This document shows positions 33,384 to 34,694 of a stretch of DNA of 34,694 nucleotides, piece by piece (position 1 is the stretch's first letter; each line of letters starts with the position of its first letter). The notes under the pieces are model-generated. The model worked only from the letters and a program-made list of their open reading frames with translations, had not been told where the DNA came from and made no database searches. The stretch comes from Rufibacter ruber (GTDB lineage Bacteria > Bacteroidota > Bacteroidia > Cytophagales > Hymenobacteraceae): positions 1 through 34,694 of the forward strand of contig NZ_LRMM01000059.1 of NCBI RefSeq assembly GCF_001647275.1, in the 5' to 3' direction. The translations under genes were made by a program, and so were the position numbers.

Positions 33384-33426
33384 GGAGGTTTTTACGTATT
33401 TTGTAGCTGCACCTTCTTTTTGGTTC

Positions 33427-34407
33427 ATGCAGTTCCGTACAGAAATACACATTCCACCCGCCCCCATTCGTTTTTCCCGCACCAAAGGCATCTTTACCAT
33501 AGGCTCCTGCTTTGCAGAGGTCATAGGCCGCAAGCTCCGGCTGGTGAAGGCCAACGCACAGGTGAACCCGTTTGGCACCATCTTCAACCCGCTTTCGGCC
33601 CATAAACTCATAAGAGCCGCCGTTACCGGTGATACCGCAGGCCTGGCAGATGGGCTGGTGGAGCGGCAAGGCCTGTGGTTTCACCATGACTTCCATTCGT
33701 CTTACCGCCATGCAGAACCGGAGGGCTTGCTCCAGATGCTCAGGGAGGCTCTGCAGGAGGCCGGCCATTTCCTTAAACAGGCGCAGGCCCTGCTGCTGAC
33801 CTGGGGCACCGCGTATGTGTACGAGCGCAATGACAACGGCACCTTGGTTGCCAACTGCCACAAGGTACCGCAGCGGTCTTTCAGCCGGCGCCTGCTCACC
33901 CTGGAAGAAATCACCCAAGACGCCCGCCAAACCCTGCAACTGCTGCAGGAACACTGCCCTACCCTGCAAGTGATCCTGACTGTTAGCCCGGTACGCCACG
34001 TGAAAGACACCCTGGTGCTGAACAATGTGAGTAAAAGCATTTTACGGCTGGCGGCCCACCTGGCGCAGGAGCAGCACCCTATGATTTCTTATTTCCCGGC
34101 CTATGAGCTGCTGCTAGATGACCTGAGAGATTACCGCTTCTATGGCGCAGACCTGATCCATCCGTCAGAAATGGCAGAAACCTATATTTGGGAGAAATTT
34201 ATTGACGTGTACGCAGACCAGGCCTTCTCCCATTTCCTGGAGCGCTGGGCAGAGGTGCAGCGGGACTTGACCCACCGCGCCTTCAACCCTGACAGTTCAG
34301 CCCACCAGCAGTTCCTGCAACAGCTCCTGCAGAAGCTCCAGGCCATGGCGTTAGAAGCCAATGTACACGAAGAAATTGCCACCGTGCAGCGTCAGTTGCG
34401 TACATGA
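33427..34407 (+). CDS. GSCFA domain-containing (SGNH-like) hydrolase
   Basis: This 326-residue protein opens with FRTEIHIPPAPIRFSRTKGI. The family-defining GSCFAE follows (G26, S27, C28, F29, A30), then VNPFGTIFNP. LTVSPVRHVKDTLVLNNVSK lies mid-protein, and ADLIHPSEMAETYIWEKF is near residue 240. The serine and the DxxH suggest an SGNH/GDSL-type esterase, with S27 and the histidine of DLIHP as the catalytic pair. No signal peptide is seen. The substrate is unknown; GSCFA proteins are common in Bacteroidota. It is probably read with the HAD gene. An AAGGAGGT at 33382-33389 just after the HAD stop is too far (37 bases) to serve this ATG. Confidence 0.9.
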   Translation: MQFRTEIHIPPAPIRFSRTKGIFTIGSCFAEVIGRKLRLVKANAQVNPFGTIFNPLSAHKLIRAAVTGDTAGLADGLVERQGLWFHHDFHSSYRHAEPEGLLQMLREALQEAGHFLKQAQALLLTWGTAYVYERNDNGTLVANCHKVPQRSFSRRLLTLEEITQDARQTLQLLQEHCPTLQVILTVSPVRHVKDTLVLNNVSKSILRLAAHLAQEQHPMISYFPAYELLLDDLRDYRFYGADLIHPSEMAETYIWEKFIDVYADQAFSHFLERWAEVQRDLTHRAFNPDSSAHQQFLQQLLQKLQAMALEANVHEEIATVQRQLRT

Positions 34408-34412
34408 ACTTC

Positions 34413-34452
34413 CTGTTTTTGGCCAGTTCCAGAAAAAGTAAGCCGAAAACGC
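34413..34452. repeat. Dispersed palindrome, copy 10 (degenerate)
   Basis: CTGTTTTTGGCCAGTTCC is recognisable as the left arm. The right arm GTAAGCCGAAAACGC is much decayed. It lies six bases after the GSCFA stop codon. Confidence 0.55.
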
Positions 34453-34475
34453 ATTCTAAGGATTATTGAGGTTTC

Positions 34476-34518
34476 AAGGAATTCTGAATTTAAAGGAATT
34501 CTGTAGTTAAGGAATTCT
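34476..34518. repeat. Three near-regular copies of AAGGAATTCT
   Basis: The decamer occurs at 34476-34485, 34493-34502 and 34509-34518, with repeat periods of 17 and 16 bases. It directly precedes the large inverted repeat. It may be a degenerating tandem repeat or a binding-site array. Confidence 0.7.
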
Positions 34519-34519
34519 C

Positions 34520-34596
34520 ATGGCGCAAGCGTCCGCTTGTGCCTGCACGGATTTTGGTCTGCAATACCTATAGGCACAAGCGGACGCTTGCGCCAT
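34520..34596. repeat. REP-like perfect 25-bp inverted repeat
   Basis: The arms at 34520-34544 and 34572-34596 are exactly complementary, with a 27-base loop. Each arm is itself palindromic around GCAAGCG-TC-CGCTTGTGC, so the arms could fold alone or together, as in bacterial interspersed mosaic elements built from two REP units. No RAYT/TnpA-REP transposase gene is in the window. Confidence 0.88.
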
Positions 34597-34651
34597 AAGA
34601 AAACATGAGAAGTCAAAAGAATCAAGGAATACTTAGTTAGCCAACCAATTT

Positions 34652-34692
34652 CTGTTTTCGCTGTTCGCAATTGGCCAAAACAGAACGAACAG
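34652..34692. repeat. Dispersed palindrome, copy 11 (rearranged)
   Basis: CTGTTTT (34652-34658) pairs with AAAACAG (34677-34683), and CTGTTCG (34661-34667) pairs with CGAACAG (34686-34692). The order of units is altered compared with other copies. It reaches almost to the window end. Confidence 0.55.
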
Positions 34693-34694
34693 CA

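Noticed and set aside
33325-33999. 224-residue minus-strand open frame opposite the GSCFA gene
   Set aside because: It is antisense to a clear GSCFA protein and ends inside the HAD gene; no family features.
1-34694. CRISPR array, tRNA, rRNA, integrase or IS element
   Set aside because: No regularly spaced direct repeats with unique spacers, no tRNA fold recognised and no transposase or integrase motif in any frame inspected.

Overview
The window looks like a chromosomal segment of a Bacteroidota bacterium in the order Cytophagales, most likely Hymenobacteraceae (Rufibacter/Pontibacter-like). This rests on the alternative complex III / aa3 oxidase cluster in its Bacteroidota gene order, on Bacteroidota-type promoters (TAnnTTTG at -7, TTTG about 19-20 bases upstream), on mostly SD-less gene starts, and on families typical of the phylum (GSCFA, DUF983 next to cox genes). 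Genus is an inference; no rRNA gene is present.

Layout. Bases 1-3.7 kb (minus strand): lipid A disaccharide synthase lpxB, then a tight operon of a helical-backbone substrate-binding lipoprotein, its FecCD/BtuC-type permease and a 6-pyruvoyl-tetrahydropterin synthase homologue. Bases 4.2-6.2 kb (plus): ADP-heptose epimerase hldD with a strong terminator, then a solitary FRG-domain gene. Bases 6.4-13.7 kb (minus): a very large NtrY-like sensor histidine kinase translationally coupled to a 1186-residue predicted outer-membrane beta-barrel protein. Bases 13.8-30.7 kb (minus): a near-gapless respiratory gene run, actABCDEF - cox2 - cox1 - ctaA - ctaB - cox3 - cox3 - cox4 - sco - DUF420 - small CxxC membrane protein - DUF983, read from one good promoter at about 30.74 kb. 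Together it encodes quinol:cytochrome c oxidoreductase (ACIII), the cytochrome aa3 oxidase it partners with, heme O/A synthesis and copper-centre assembly. Bases 31.4-32.5 kb (plus): rpsF-rpsR-rplI with promoter, SD sites and terminator. Bases 32.7-34.4 kb (plus): a HAD phosphatase and a GSCFA-family hydrolase, followed by a repeat-rich tail.

The most unusual feature is a family of about eleven small palindromes of roughly 40 bp. Each arm is built on CTGTTTT-x-GGx-CTGTTTT. The copies are scattered through the accessory parts and absent from the 17-kb respiratory run. Different copies carry different stem centres (GGGG/CCCC, AGGG/CCCT, TGGCC/GGCCA) that stay complementary. Two copies lie in-frame inside coding sequences, in two different reading frames, and add 13-14 residues to the histidine kinase and to the outer-membrane protein. 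This resembles in principle the Rickettsia palindromic elements that insert in genes, but I know of no description of this family. Other repeats are a heptamer array at the stop codon of the outer-membrane gene and a REP-like perfect 25-bp inverted repeat near the right end.
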